From JALCOL01 sp022649665 (lineage in GTDB: Bacteria > Bacillota > Bacilli > Lactobacillales > Enterococcaceae), in the NCBI GenBank assembly GCA_030372335.1, contig JAUDCW010000006.1: a DNA stretch of 64,000 bases; one strand, 5' to 3'. Made by a program: the position numbers and the translations under genes. The notes beneath the pieces were generated by a model. The model saw only the letters and a list, made by a program, of their open reading frames with translations, was not told the DNA's origin and did not search any database. Numbering within the stretch: the stretch's first letter is position 1; each line of letters opens with the position of its first letter. Positions 33,088-41,327 of this stretch are shown here, piece by piece.

Positions 33088-33960
33088 TCATTCCTTCCTT
33101 ATTCGTTTCGTTTCCGGTACTAATGAATCAAACGCCTGTCCAAAGACATTTTGGACTTCATGGATCACAAGAAATGCTTGCGGATCCGCGGCTTGGACCA
33201 ATTCGATGATCGGCTGGACCTGATCATTTTCAACCACGGTATAAAGCACTTGCTGCGCTTCGCCGCGATAGCCGCCGTGCGCCTCCATAAGCGTACTGCC
33301 GACATTCAGCTGATCGCGCAGCTCTTCTTGGATCATTGCCCGTTTGGGCGAGATCAAAGTCAGCGCTTTGCGCGGTTTGGCGCCTTCGACCACGTAGGCG
33401 ATCGCACGCGACCCTAAAAAGACAGAGATCATCGTCAGAAGCATCCGCTCCATCCCGATGATCAAGCCGGACGGGATCACAACTGCCAGATCCATAAAAA
33501 GAACCCCTTTGCTTTGCGGGATTCCGAAATACTTTTGCAGCATTTTAGCGATGATCGTGCTGCCGGCGGTCGTTCCGCCAGCGGAATAGACAAGACCGAT
33601 CCCAGTCCCCATCGTGAGCCCCGCGCCCATCGCGCCCAGCAGACTGTTTTGCATCGGAAACTGGACATTCGTCAAAAGCTTCAAAAAGATCGTCGTCAAA
33701 GCGACACTGCCGATCGTGCGAATGATCACTTTCCGGTCCAAAAGCTTCCAGCCGATCACCAGCAGGATCGCATTCATCACTGCCGTCGAAAGGAAGGTCG
33801 GGATGTGGAAGACATAGTAGAAGATCATCGTCAGCCCGACGATTCCGCCTTCCCCCAAACGATTCGGGACTGCCATGCAGTTGACCGAAAAGGCTGTCAG
33901 AAACGAGCCGATCACAAAAGCTGCTGCGGTTTTCATTTTTCCATTGACTAATCCGTTCAA
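33088..33960 (-). CDS. YitT family membrane protein (DUF161/DUF2179)
   Basis: 290 aa with about five or six transmembrane helices (to about residue 190) and a C-terminal cytoplasmic DUF2179 domain (about 200-280). The family signature N(C)MAVPNRLGEGGIVGLTMI and the glycine-rich GLVYSAGGTTAGSTIIAK are visible. Function of this family is not established. The TTG start has GGAGGGAAG at good spacing. Placed between rpsP-khpA and rimM-trmD, an unusual insertion in this ribosome-maturation neighbourhood, with only six bases to rimM. Confidence 0.85.
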   Translation of the reverse strand: MNGLVNGKMKTAAAFVIGSFLTAFSVNCMAVPNRLGEGGIVGLTMIFYYVFHIPTFLSTAVMNAILLVIGWKLLDRKVIIRTIGSVALTTIFLKLLTNVQFPMQNSLLGAMGAGLTMGTGIGLVYSAGGTTAGSTIIAKMLQKYFGIPQSKGVLFMDLAVVIPSGLIIGMERMLLTMISVFLGSRAIAYVVEGAKPRKALTLISPKRAMIQEELRDQLNVGSTLMEAHGGYRGEAQQVLYTVVENDQVQPIIELVQAADPQAFLVIHEVQNVFGQAFDSLVPETKRIRKE

Positions 33961-33974
33961 AATCTTCCCTCCAA

Positions 33975-34012
33975 CAAAAAAGAGAGGGCCAGCGTGTGCT
34001 GATCTCCCCCTC
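33975..34012 (-). terminator. Terminator after khpA
   Basis: GAGGGGGAGATCAGC / GCTGGCCCTCTC stem with loop ACAC, followed by TTTTTT on the minus strand. Confidence 0.75.
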
Positions 34013-34018
34013 CGCGAA

Positions 34019-34264
34019 CTATTTTGCGTCTAAAATATTCAAACGCACTCTTTTGCCGCCTTTGATGCGGACACTGTAAACGATCGTGCGGATCGCTTTA
34101 GCGACACGCCCTTGTTTACCGATAATGCGGCCGATATCATCCGGCTGGACGATCAAATCGTACTCGTAAAAATCATCCGATTCTTTGACATTCAATTTGA
34201 TCTCGTCGGGATGCACTACAAGTGGACGAACGATCGTTAAAATCAATTCTTTCACTTCAGTCAT
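34019..34264 (-). CDS. khpA: KH-domain RNA-binding protein KhpA (YlqC)
   Basis: 81-84 aa. The KH motif IGRIIGKQGRVAKAIRTIV is centred near residue 50. KhpA works with KhpB/Jag in RNA binding and cell-envelope control. ATG 34264 is preferred because AGGTG is six bases upstream; a GTG three codons earlier keeps the frame. It follows rpsP with a nine-base gap, as in most Firmicutes. Confidence 0.9.
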   Translation of the reverse strand: MTEVKELILTIVRPLVVHPDEIKLNVKESDDFYEYDLIVQPDDIGRIIGKQGRVAKAIRTIVYSVRIKGGKRVRLNILDAK

Positions 34265-34273
34265 CGACATCAC

Positions 34274-34549
34274 CTATTTCTTGGTATATTTTGCTTCGTG
34301 GAATTTTTTCATGATTCCTTCGCGGGACAAAATATTGCGGACGGTATCAGAAGGCTGTGCGCCTTTGCCAAGCCAGTCCATCACAACTTCTTCTTTCAAT
34401 TCAACAACTGCTGGATCTTTCAAAGGATTGTACGTGCCGATTTCTTCGATAAAGCGGCCGTCACGCGGTGAACGTGAATCAGCAACTACGATACGATAAA
34501 AAGGAGTCTTTTTTGATCCCATGCGTTTCAAACGAATTTTTACTGCCAT
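34274..34549 (-). CDS. rpsP: 30S ribosomal protein S16
   Basis: 91 aa, normal bS16 length. Recognisable from MAVKIRLKRMGSKKTPFYRIVVADSRSPRDGRFIEEIGTYNP in its first half. GGAGGG precedes ATG. It has its own promoter in the gap after ffh. Confidence 0.97.
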   Translation of the reverse strand: MAVKIRLKRMGSKKTPFYRIVVADSRSPRDGRFIEEIGTYNPLKDPAVVELKEEVVMDWLGKGAQPSDTVRNILSREGIMKKFHEAKYTKK

Positions 34550-34593
34550 TAGTTAGTTTCCCTCCAAATAATTTTCAATTGATCACAAAAGGT

Positions 34594-34622
34594 AGTCTAC
34601 CAGTTTTTCAAATCGCTGTAAA
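34594..34622 (-). promoter_or_regulatory. rpsP promoter
   Basis: Minus strand TTTACA (34622-34617), 17-base spacer, TAGACT (34599-34594), 45 bases before the rpsP start. Confidence 0.55.
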
Positions 34623-34650
34623 GCTTTTTTTCTTGACAGCGGGAAAGTTT

Positions 34651-36069
34651 TTACCGTTTTTTGCGGCGCTTCTTCTTTTTCTGGGTTTTCTTCATGACCG
34701 ATTTCATCGCCATTTTGCTCATTTTGCCTTTGATCCCGCCGCCAAAAAGCTGATCCATTCCCTGCATATTGCCTTTCGTCATTTGGCGCATCATCTTTTT
34801 CGCTTCGTTGAACTGCTTGATCATCCGGTTGACTTCGATCACCGAGTTTCCACTGCCGGCGGCGATCCGGCGGCGGCGTGAGGGATTCAAAAGATCGGGA
34901 TTTTCACGTTCTTCCGGCGTCATCGAATAAACGACAGCCTTTTTGCGCGCCATTTCTTTCGGATCGACTTTGACTTGATCGATCCCTGGCAGATCCCCCA
35001 TCCCGGGGATCATTTTGACCAGATCCTCAAGCGGTCCCATTCCTTCGACTTGTTCGAGCTGATCGATGAAATCATTGAAGTCGAATGTGTTCTCTTTCAT
35101 CTTGCGCGTCATTTCCTGCGCTTTTTCTTCATCATAATCCTGCTGCGCTTTTTCGATCAGCGTCAGCATATCGCCCATTCCGAGGATCCGTGAACTCATC
35201 CGGTCCGGATGGAATACTTCCAAGTCGCTGATCTTCTCGCCGGTCCCGACGAATTTGATCGGTTTGCCGGTGACGGCACGGATCGAAAGGGCTGCCCCGC
35301 CGCGGGTATCGCCATCGAGCTTCGTAACGACGACGCCGGTGATCCCGAGCTGCTTGTTGAAGCTTTCCGCCACATTGACTGCATCTTGCCCGGTCATCGC
35401 ATCAACGACCAGCAAGATCTCATCCGGATGGGCGAGCTCTTTGATGTCTTTCAGCTCGTTCATCAGTTTTTCATCGACATGCAGACGCCCCGCAGTATCG
35501 ATCAGCACATAATCATTATTGTGGGCTGCCGCTTCTTGCAGCCCTTGGCGGACGATCTCGACAGGTGATGCGTCAGTTCCCAGCTCAAAGACCGGTACAT
35601 CCAGATCGCGGCCTAAGACTTTCAACTGGTCGATCGCTGCTGGACGATACACGTCGCCGGCGATCAGTAAAGGCCGGGCTTTTTCATTTTTCTTCAGCAG
35701 ATTGGCAAGTTTTGCCGCAAAAGTCGTTTTCCCGGCCCCTTGCAGTCCGACCATCATGATCACGGTCGGGATCTTCGGGCTTTTTGCGAGCGGTACGGTT
35801 TCGCCGCCGAGCGTTTGCGTCAATTCTTGGTCGACGATCTTGACGACTTGCTGGGCCGGCGTCAGACTGTCAAGTACTTCAGCGCCGACTGCCCGTTCAC
35901 CGACACGTTTCGTAAAGTCTTTGACGACTTTGTAGTTGACATCGGCTTCGAGGAGCGCCAGACGGATCTCGCGCATCATTTCATTGACGTCGCTTTTCGA
36001 TACTTTTCCTTTGCGGCCTAATTTGGACATTGCCTTTTTCAGGCGGTCGCTTAAACTTTCAAAAGCCAT
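34651..36069 (-). CDS. ffh: Signal recognition particle protein Ffh
   Basis: 472 aa. GTPase of the SRP that targets nascent membrane proteins to FtsY. N domain (1-90), then the G domain with GLQGAGKTTFAAKLA, DTAGRLHVDEKLM and TKLDGDTRGGAAL. The Met-rich M domain (about 325-440) carries SGNSVIEVNRMIKQF and many Met. The C-terminus ends in a Lys/Arg-rich tail. ATG 36069 is preceded by AGGATGAAG. It lies 12 bases after ylxM, its usual partner. Confidence 0.97.
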   Translation of the reverse strand: MAFESLSDRLKKAMSKLGRKGKVSKSDVNEMMREIRLALLEADVNYKVVKDFTKRVGERAVGAEVLDSLTPAQQVVKIVDQELTQTLGGETVPLAKSPKIPTVIMMVGLQGAGKTTFAAKLANLLKKNEKARPLLIAGDVYRPAAIDQLKVLGRDLDVPVFELGTDASPVEIVRQGLQEAAAHNNDYVLIDTAGRLHVDEKLMNELKDIKELAHPDEILLVVDAMTGQDAVNVAESFNKQLGITGVVVTKLDGDTRGGAALSIRAVTGKPIKFVGTGEKISDLEVFHPDRMSSRILGMGDMLTLIEKAQQDYDEEKAQEMTRKMKENTFDFNDFIDQLEQVEGMGPLEDLVKMIPGMGDLPGIDQVKVDPKEMARKKAVVYSMTPEERENPDLLNPSRRRRIAAGSGNSVIEVNRMIKQFNEAKKMMRQMTKGNMQGMDQLFGGGIKGKMSKMAMKSVMKKTQKKKKRRKKR

Positions 36070-36081
36070 AATTTCTTCATC

Positions 36082-36423
36082 CTATTCTTCTTCGATTTCG
36101 CGCAAGCGATCTATGTAGAGCGGCAGCATCTCGTCTTCCGGATACTGATTTTTAAAATATTTTTCCATTTCATCGTAGACTTCGCTTTTTACAACATAAT
36201 CAGAATACAAGTGGAGGCGCCGCTCATAATTCTCGAGCAGTTTGCTGGAGCGTTTCAAATTATCGTAGACCGCTTGGCGGCTGACTTGGTACTCTTCGGC
36301 GATCTCTCCCAGCGAATAATCGTCGGCATAATAAAGCTCCAAATAGTTCATTTGCTTTTCTGTCAGCAGATTCGCATAAAAGCTGAAGAGCGCATTCATC
36401 CGGTTCGTTTTTTCAAGTTCCAT
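36082..36423 (-). CDS. ylxM: YlxM family SRP-associated helix-turn-helix protein (UPF0122)
   Basis: 113 aa. Sigma-factor-region-4-like helix-turn-helix (LTEKQMNYLELYYADDYSLGEIAEEYQVSRQAVYDNLKRSSKLL). YlxM proteins bind SRP components and are almost always next to ffh, as here. AAAGGAG precedes ATG. Confidence 0.92.
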   Translation of the reverse strand: MELEKTNRMNALFSFYANLLTEKQMNYLELYYADDYSLGEIAEEYQVSRQAVYDNLKRSSKLLENYERRLHLYSDYVVKSEVYDEMEKYFKNQYPEDEMLPLYIDRLREIEEE

Positions 36424-36436
36424 TGCTTACGCTCCT

Positions 36437-36880
36437 TTATTCGCCGTTTTCATTAATGCAGCGGATCCCGTTCGCTTCTAAAAGTGCGCAGGTCACTCCG
36501 CGGCCGGGCTGCTGTTTGCCGGAAAACGAGCCGTCGTAGACCCGATGCGTTCCGCAGCTGGGCGAGCCGTCTTTAAAAATCGCTTCGGTAATGCCGCGCG
36601 CCTTGAACTCGCGGAGACACGCCCGGGCGCCTGTTAGAAATTCATGCGTGACGTCGCGTCCCGTTTGATCGACGACTTGCGCTGTTCCGGTGAGCACCGC
36701 TTCGGCACTGCCGCCTTGGATCTCAGCTGGGGTCCGCGGGATCCCGAGCCCGCCGGCAACTTCGGGACAAAATGGTACGATCGCGGCTCCCCGCGGGATC
36801 GCAGTTTTCAATTTTTCTGCTTGGCTTTTTCCGTCATAGCGGCATTTTTCGCCGAACAAACAGGCAGACATTCCGATCAT
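36437..36880 (-). CDS. DUF523 family protein
   Basis: About 147 aa. The DUF523 pattern is clear: SACLFGEKCRYDG, PFCPEVAGGLGIPRTPAEI, DGSPSCGTHRVYDGSF. Four conserved cysteines suggest metal or cluster binding, but function is unknown. ATG 36880 (MIGMSACL) has AAGGAAG eight bases upstream; a start six codons earlier lacks one. TATAAT on the minus strand (36912-36907) suggests a promoter here, so it may head a transcript with ylxM and ffh. Confidence 0.82.
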   Translation of the reverse strand: MIGMSACLFGEKCRYDGKSQAEKLKTAIPRGAAIVPFCPEVAGGLGIPRTPAEIQGGSAEAVLTGTAQVVDQTGRDVTHEFLTGARACLREFKARGITEAIFKDGSPSCGTHRVYDGSFSGKQQPGRGVTCALLEANGIRCINENGE

Positions 36881-36955
36881 CGCGGCACTTCCTTCCATAC
36901 TGTGCTATTATAGCAAAAAATCGAGAAGTTTATTAGTGTAAAAAAAATCATGACA

Positions 36956-36994
36956 AAAGCCCCCAGCTTCCGGTGTTGAAAAGCTGAAAACTTT
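36956..36994 (-). terminator. Terminator after the aminotransferase gene
   Basis: AAAGTTTTCAGCTT pairs with AAGCTGGGGGCTTT (several G-T pairs); a run of eight T follows seven bases later on the minus strand. Confidence 0.55.
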
Positions 36995-37032
36995 TGCCAC
37001 GACCTTCCGAATAAAAAATCGAGCGGTTCGCT

Positions 37033-38205
37033 TTAGACTTTTGCCAGTGCCAGATACTTTTCAAGCCGGCGCACCGCTTCTTCAAGCTTCGGCAAATCTG
37101 AAGCGTAGCTGATCCGGATATAGCCTTCACCGGCTTGGCCGAACGCGATCCCGGGGATCACAGCGAGTGCGGCTTTTTCCGCCAGATCAACACAAAAAGC
37201 CATCGAATCTTGGATCTGTCCGGCGGGGATCTTGGCAAACAAATAAAAAGCCCCGTTCGGACGCGCTACTTCGAAGCCCAACTGCTTCAAAGCTTCGCAT
37301 AGATAGTCGCGCCGCTTCAAATAAGCTTTGCGCATCTGCAGTCCGTCGTCTGCTCCAGCAGTCAACGCTTCGACCGCCGCTTTTTGCGAAACTGTCGCGG
37401 CAGCCGTCACCAAATATTGATGGACCTTGATGATCTCGTCGATAAAGATCTTCGGCGCATAAATGAATCCTAAGCGCCAGCCGGTCATCGCGTGCGATTT
37501 GGAAAGGCCGTTCAGCAAGATCGTCTGCTCCGGCAAAAATTCCGCGATCGAAACATGCGGATGGTCATAGGCGAGCTCGCTGTATACTTCATCGCTCACG
37601 ACGAACACTTCATGCTCTTTGAGCACTTCTGCAAGCGCGGCAACTTCTGCGCGCGTATACGTCACGCCGGTCGGGTTGCTTGGATAATTCAAAATGACCG
37701 CTTTGACGCGCCCCTCATATTTTTCTAAATGCTTGTTCAGATTCTCCGGTGTCAAAACGAACGCATCGGCACTTGTATCCATATAGACCGCCTCAGCACC
37801 CGCCAAAGTAATGACCGGTTCATATCCCGGATAGATCGGCGACGGCAGCAAAACGACGTCGCCTGCTTCAAGGATCGAAAGGAGCGAGGCCGCGATCGCT
37901 TCCGTGACACCGACAGAAACCAGAATTTCATGATCTGCAGCGAAAGCGACATGATACTTTTTCGCCATAAAATCAGCAGCGGCTTCACGCAGTTCGGGCA
38001 GACCGCGCATCCCGGTATAGTGGGACGCGTTTCCCGTGATCGCATCGATCCCGGCTTGTTTGACATGTTCCGGGGTATTAAAATCCGGCTCTCCCAGCGT
38101 CAGACGCAGGATGTCAGGGATATCGGAGACCTTTTCATCGAATTGCCGAATCAGCGAAACGGCGATTTTATAGACTTGCGGATTGAATTTTTTACTTAGA
38201 TCCAT
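37033..38205 (-). CDS. PLP-dependent class I/II aminotransferase (PatA-like)
   Basis: 390 aa, fold-type I aminotransferase. Motifs: LTLGEPDFNTPEHV near the N-terminus, NYPSNPTGVTY, SDEVYSELAY, and the PLP lysine in LLNGLSKSHAMTGWRLGF (about residue 233). Closest in pattern to aspartate and N-acetyl-diaminopimelate aminotransferases; the substrate cannot be fixed. GGGAGGATG precedes ATG 38205. Monocistronic by its surroundings. Confidence 0.85.
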   Translation of the reverse strand: MDLSKKFNPQVYKIAVSLIRQFDEKVSDIPDILRLTLGEPDFNTPEHVKQAGIDAITGNASHYTGMRGLPELREAAADFMAKKYHVAFAADHEILVSVGVTEAIAASLLSILEAGDVVLLPSPIYPGYEPVITLAGAEAVYMDTSADAFVLTPENLNKHLEKYEGRVKAVILNYPSNPTGVTYTRAEVAALAEVLKEHEVFVVSDEVYSELAYDHPHVSIAEFLPEQTILLNGLSKSHAMTGWRLGFIYAPKIFIDEIIKVHQYLVTAAATVSQKAAVEALTAGADDGLQMRKAYLKRRDYLCEALKQLGFEVARPNGAFYLFAKIPAGQIQDSMAFCVDLAEKAALAVIPGIAFGQAGEGYIRISYASDLPKLEEAVRRLEKYLALAKV

Positions 38206-38323
38206 GACTCATCCTCCCTTTTCTCCTTCATCTTACCATAATCTGCAGAAACAGATGAAAACAAAATGAATGTTTTCTCATAATATTCGAAATCTCCTCG
38301 CTTTTTAACGAAAATTTCTTTTT

Positions 38324-38353
38324 TTGGAAGTCGTACTTAAAAACGGTTATAAT
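38324..38353 (+). promoter_or_regulatory. Promoter of the small membrane protein gene
   Basis: TTGGAA (38324-38329), 18-base spacer, TATAAT (38348-38353). Confidence 0.6.
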
Positions 38354-38374
38354 GTAATAAAGGAGGCAGTTCCT

Positions 38375-38767
38375 ATGAAAAATCCAATCAAAAATATCTT
38401 GATTTTACTTTTATATGCTGTGCCGTTCTGCTTTCTCTCGCTTTTCGGCAATTACGTCCTGCAGACCTCTTTGTTTATCCCGCTTGCCTTTTTGTATTTA
38501 ACGATCCTGACTTGCATCGTTTGGTATCGTAATTCATTGCTCATCGGTGTTTTCGGCAATCTCCTCAGTCTGCTGCTTTCCGTGAAGTTGTTCGGTTCGT
38601 TTCACCAATCCTATAGTCTTGTGATGCCGGGATTATTCTCTAAACAGCTGATCTTTTCATGGAGCCTGGTCTATGCCGTTTTTCAAATGATTCTATGTTC
38701 TTTCATTTATTCTTTTTCGCGGATCTCTTTCAAGCTTCTGCCGAAGAGCCGCAAAAAATCTTGTTAA
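38375..38767 (+). CDS. Small integral membrane protein of unknown function
   Basis: 130 aa with about four hydrophobic helices (about 7-27, 32-52, 60-80, 92-118) and a basic C-terminal tail (PKSRKKSC). No family recognised. ATG 38375 follows AAAGGAGG, and the promoter just upstream supports expression. The next gene starts 24 bases later in the same direction, so it may be co-transcribed with the MBL-fold hydrolase. Confidence 0.6.
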   Translation: MKNPIKNILILLLYAVPFCFLSLFGNYVLQTSLFIPLAFLYLTILTCIVWYRNSLLIGVFGNLLSLLLSVKLFGSFHQSYSLVMPGLFSKQLIFSWSLVYAVFQMILCSFIYSFSRISFKLLPKSRKKSC

Positions 38768-38791
38768 TCACTTCATAAAGGAGTTTTTCTA

Positions 38792-39421
38792 TTGAATGTA
38801 CAACGTATCTTGACTGGTGAAATCGAGGAAAATTGCTACTTGCTGGCCAGCGGCAAAGAACTTCTCGTGATCGATCCGGGAGCTGACGGCGACGTGCTCG
38901 CTAAGCACATCGCGGCTTCCGGTTTGAAGCCGCGTGCGATCCTCTTGACCCACACGCACTATGATCACATCGGCGCCAGCGACCTCTTGCGCGACAAGTA
39001 CCATATCCCGCTCTATGTCCATCCGGCAGAAAATGACTGGCTGGGCGACCCGATCAAAAATCTCTCAGGCTTGTGGCGCCATAATGATATCGCCGACGTG
39101 ATCATCCGGCCGGCCGACGAACTTTTGAAGGCAGCCCCGTATACGATCGGCGACTTTCGCTTTGAAGTTCGCGAGACGCCGGGACACTCGATGGGGAGCG
39201 TCAGTTTTGTTTTTCCCGATGATCAAGTCGTTTTTACCGGGGATGCGCTTTTCAGCGGCAGCATCGGCCGCACGGATCTTTTCAGCGGCAGCATGGAACA
39301 GCTGAAAGACAGCATCACGTCAGAGCTTTTCACTTTGCCGGATGATTACTTGGCCCTGCCAGGTCATGGTCCCCAAACATCGATCGGTCATGAAAAGCAG
39401 ACAAATCCTTTCTTTCAATAA
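38792..39421 (+). CDS. MBL-fold metallo-hydrolase (glyoxalase II-like, YqgX type)
   Basis: 209 aa. The metal-binding motif THTHYDHIG (about residue 51), a later His in RETPGHSMGSV, Asp in FTGDALF and the final His in LPGHGPQTSIG fit the glyoxalase II/YqgX-like group. It probably hydrolyses a thioester or related substrate; the exact one is unknown. TTG start behind AAAGGAG. Confidence 0.85.
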   Translation: MNVQRILTGEIEENCYLLASGKELLVIDPGADGDVLAKHIAASGLKPRAILLTHTHYDHIGASDLLRDKYHIPLYVHPAENDWLGDPIKNLSGLWRHNDIADVIIRPADELLKAAPYTIGDFRFEVRETPGHSMGSVSFVFPDDQVVFTGDALFSGSIGRTDLFSGSMEQLKDSITSELFTLPDDYLALPGHGPQTSIGHEKQTNPFFQ

Positions 39422-39456
39422 TCAAAAATGATCAATTTATTCTAGGAGGTTTTTTT

Positions 39457-40164
39457 GTGTCTAATCCAACAACGCTTTATATCGTCCGCCACGGAAAAAC
39501 GATGTTCAACGCGATCGGCCGCACGCAGGGCTGGTCGGATACGCCGCTCACGCGTGAAGGAGTTGAAAGCATCCACTACCTTGGTTTGGGCTTGAAAGAT
39601 ACGCCGTTTGCGATCGCCTACTCAAGCGACAGCGGCCGCGCGATCCAGACGTCGCGCTTGGTCCTTGGCGAACACAACGATGCGAAGATCCCGTATTTTA
39701 TCGATCAGCGGATCCGCGAATGGTGCTTCGGCAGCTTAGACGGCGGCTACGACGGCGAACTTTGGGGCGTCGTTCCGCGCGTGCTTGCCTATCAAAACGA
39801 CCAGGAGATGTGGGCTGATCTGACGTATGAAAAGCTGGCCGGTGCGATCCAAGAAGCTGATACAACTGATTGGTCGGAACCGTATGAAACGATCAAAACG
39901 CGGATCTGGAACGGCTTTGAAGACATCGCCCAGCGCGTTGAAAATCGCGGCGGCGGCAATGCGCTCATCGTCTCGCACGGGATGACGATCTCACATCTTC
40001 TTTATTTGATCGATCCCAAGCAGCCGCTGCAGCAAAATTTGGAAAATGCTTCGGTGACTCGTCTCACTTATTCAAAAGGAAAATATGAGATCGAAGCGAT
40101 CAATGACATGAGCTACTTGAAAAACGGTCAAACGATCTCGCAGCAATTTTTAAACGGCGACTGA
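39457..40164 (+). CDS. Histidine phosphatase family protein (phosphoglycerate mutase-like)
   Basis: 235 aa. Catalytic motif VRHGKTMFNAIGRTQGW near residue 10 with the phosphorylated His, and the second His in LIVSHGMTISHLL (about 174). Such proteins act as small-molecule phosphatases more often than as glycolytic mutases. GTG start behind TAGGAGG. It follows the MBL gene by 35 bases and ends before a terminator. Confidence 0.85.
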   Translation: MSNPTTLYIVRHGKTMFNAIGRTQGWSDTPLTREGVESIHYLGLGLKDTPFAIAYSSDSGRAIQTSRLVLGEHNDAKIPYFIDQRIREWCFGSLDGGYDGELWGVVPRVLAYQNDQEMWADLTYEKLAGAIQEADTTDWSEPYETIKTRIWNGFEDIAQRVENRGGGNALIVSHGMTISHLLYLIDPKQPLQQNLENASVTRLTYSKGKYEIEAINDMSYLKNGQTISQQFLNGD

Positions 40165-40230
40165 TTCGGCACACTCGCGCGAGCTGAGACAAAAGTGTCC
40201 AGCTTTGACCATCAAAAAAATCCTGAAAAA

Positions 40231-40267
40231 GGGCCCTGACAAACGCATGTCGTGGGGCTCTTTTTTT
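40231..40267 (+). terminator. Terminator after the histidine phosphatase gene
   Basis: Imperfect stem GGGCCCTGACA / TGTCGTGGGGCTC followed by seven T. Confidence 0.7.
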
Positions 40268-40350
40268 GTCTTTTGAAAAGTTTAAAGGACAGCTCCGGGA
40301 AAAACCAGTATACTAAAAAAGAATGCTTTATTCAGAAAGGATGGAATGCA

Positions 40351-41178
40351 GTGAACCTGATAGAACTTTTGAAAGCCGTCATTCTCGGGATCATCGAAGG
40401 GATCACCGAATGGCTGCCGATCAGCAGTACCGGCCATTTGATCTTGGCGAATCAATTCATCAAACTTGATCTTTCCGCCGATTTTATGGAAATGTTCAAC
40501 GTCGTGATCCAACTCGGCGCGATCCTCGCCGTCGTCGTCTTATATTTCCACAAGCTCAATCCTTTTTCGCCATCGAAAGATTCGGCGGAAAAACACAATA
40601 CTTGGATCCTCTGGCTCAAGGTGATCATCGCGTGTCTGCCAGCAATCATTATTGGTCTTCCATTTGACGATTATTTGGACGCGCACTTTTATAACTTCAT
40701 TACTGTGGCTGCGATGCTGATCCTTTACGGGGTGCTTTTTATCGTCGTGGAAAACCACAACAAAGGCAAAACAGCGAAGTTTACCGATTTGAACAATCTT
40801 CCGTACCAGATCGCTCTTTTCATCGGGATCTTCCAAGTTTTGGCGCTGATCCCCGGGACATCGCGCAGCGGCGCAACGATCTTAGGGGCGATCATGATCG
40901 GTGCTTCCCGCTATGTCGCGACCGAATTTTCTTTCTTCTTAGGGATCCCGGTGATGTTTGGCGCAAGCGGGCTCAAGATCTTCAAATTCTTATTGAAAGG
41001 CAATCACTTCACCTTTGATCAAACGGTGATCTTATTGACCGGCTGCGTGGTGGCTTTTCTAGTTTCGATTTTGGCGATCAAATTCTTGCTGAATTATTTG
41101 AAACGCAATGACTTCAAAGCATTCGGCTGGTACCGGATCGTCTTGGGGATCATCTTGCTGGGCTACTGGTTCTTTTAA
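40351..41178 (+). CDS. uppP: Undecaprenyl-diphosphatase UppP (BacA)
   Basis: 275 aa, the usual length. It recycles undecaprenyl pyrophosphate for cell-wall synthesis, acting in the membrane. Both signatures are present: GIIEGITEWLPISSTGHLIL near the N-terminus and PGTSRSGATILGAIMIGASR near residue 170. About eight transmembrane helices. GTG 40351 is chosen from GAAAGG spacing and family start (NLIELLKAVILG); the frame extends 33 codons further upstream into the terminator. Confidence 0.94.
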   Translation: MNLIELLKAVILGIIEGITEWLPISSTGHLILANQFIKLDLSADFMEMFNVVIQLGAILAVVVLYFHKLNPFSPSKDSAEKHNTWILWLKVIIACLPAIIIGLPFDDYLDAHFYNFITVAAMLILYGVLFIVVENHNKGKTAKFTDLNNLPYQIALFIGIFQVLALIPGTSRSGATILGAIMIGASRYVATEFSFFLGIPVMFGASGLKIFKFLLKGNHFTFDQTVILLTGCVVAFLVSILAIKFLLNYLKRNDFKAFGWYRIVLGIILLGYWFF

Positions 41179-41197
41179 AATCGAAAATAATCTTTAT

Positions 41198-41236
41198 AAA
41201 AACACCCAAAGAGCATTTCTGCTTTTTAGGTGTTTT
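41198..41236 (+). terminator. uppP terminator
   Basis: AAAACACC / GGTGTTTT outer stem with inner AAAGAGC/GCTTTTT pairing and a T6 tract. Confidence 0.75.
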
Positions 41237-41327
41237 TTATTGCAGGCATTATTGCAACGCAAAAGCCTCTTGTTCGCTTCTCATTTTATACTTATGTTAT
41301 CATATTATTAGAAGGGAGGAGCGGACC

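Noticed and set aside
41281..41327. PerR or Fur box before the P1B-4 ATPase
   Set aside because: The AT-rich sequence lacks a convincing 7-1-7 inverted repeat.
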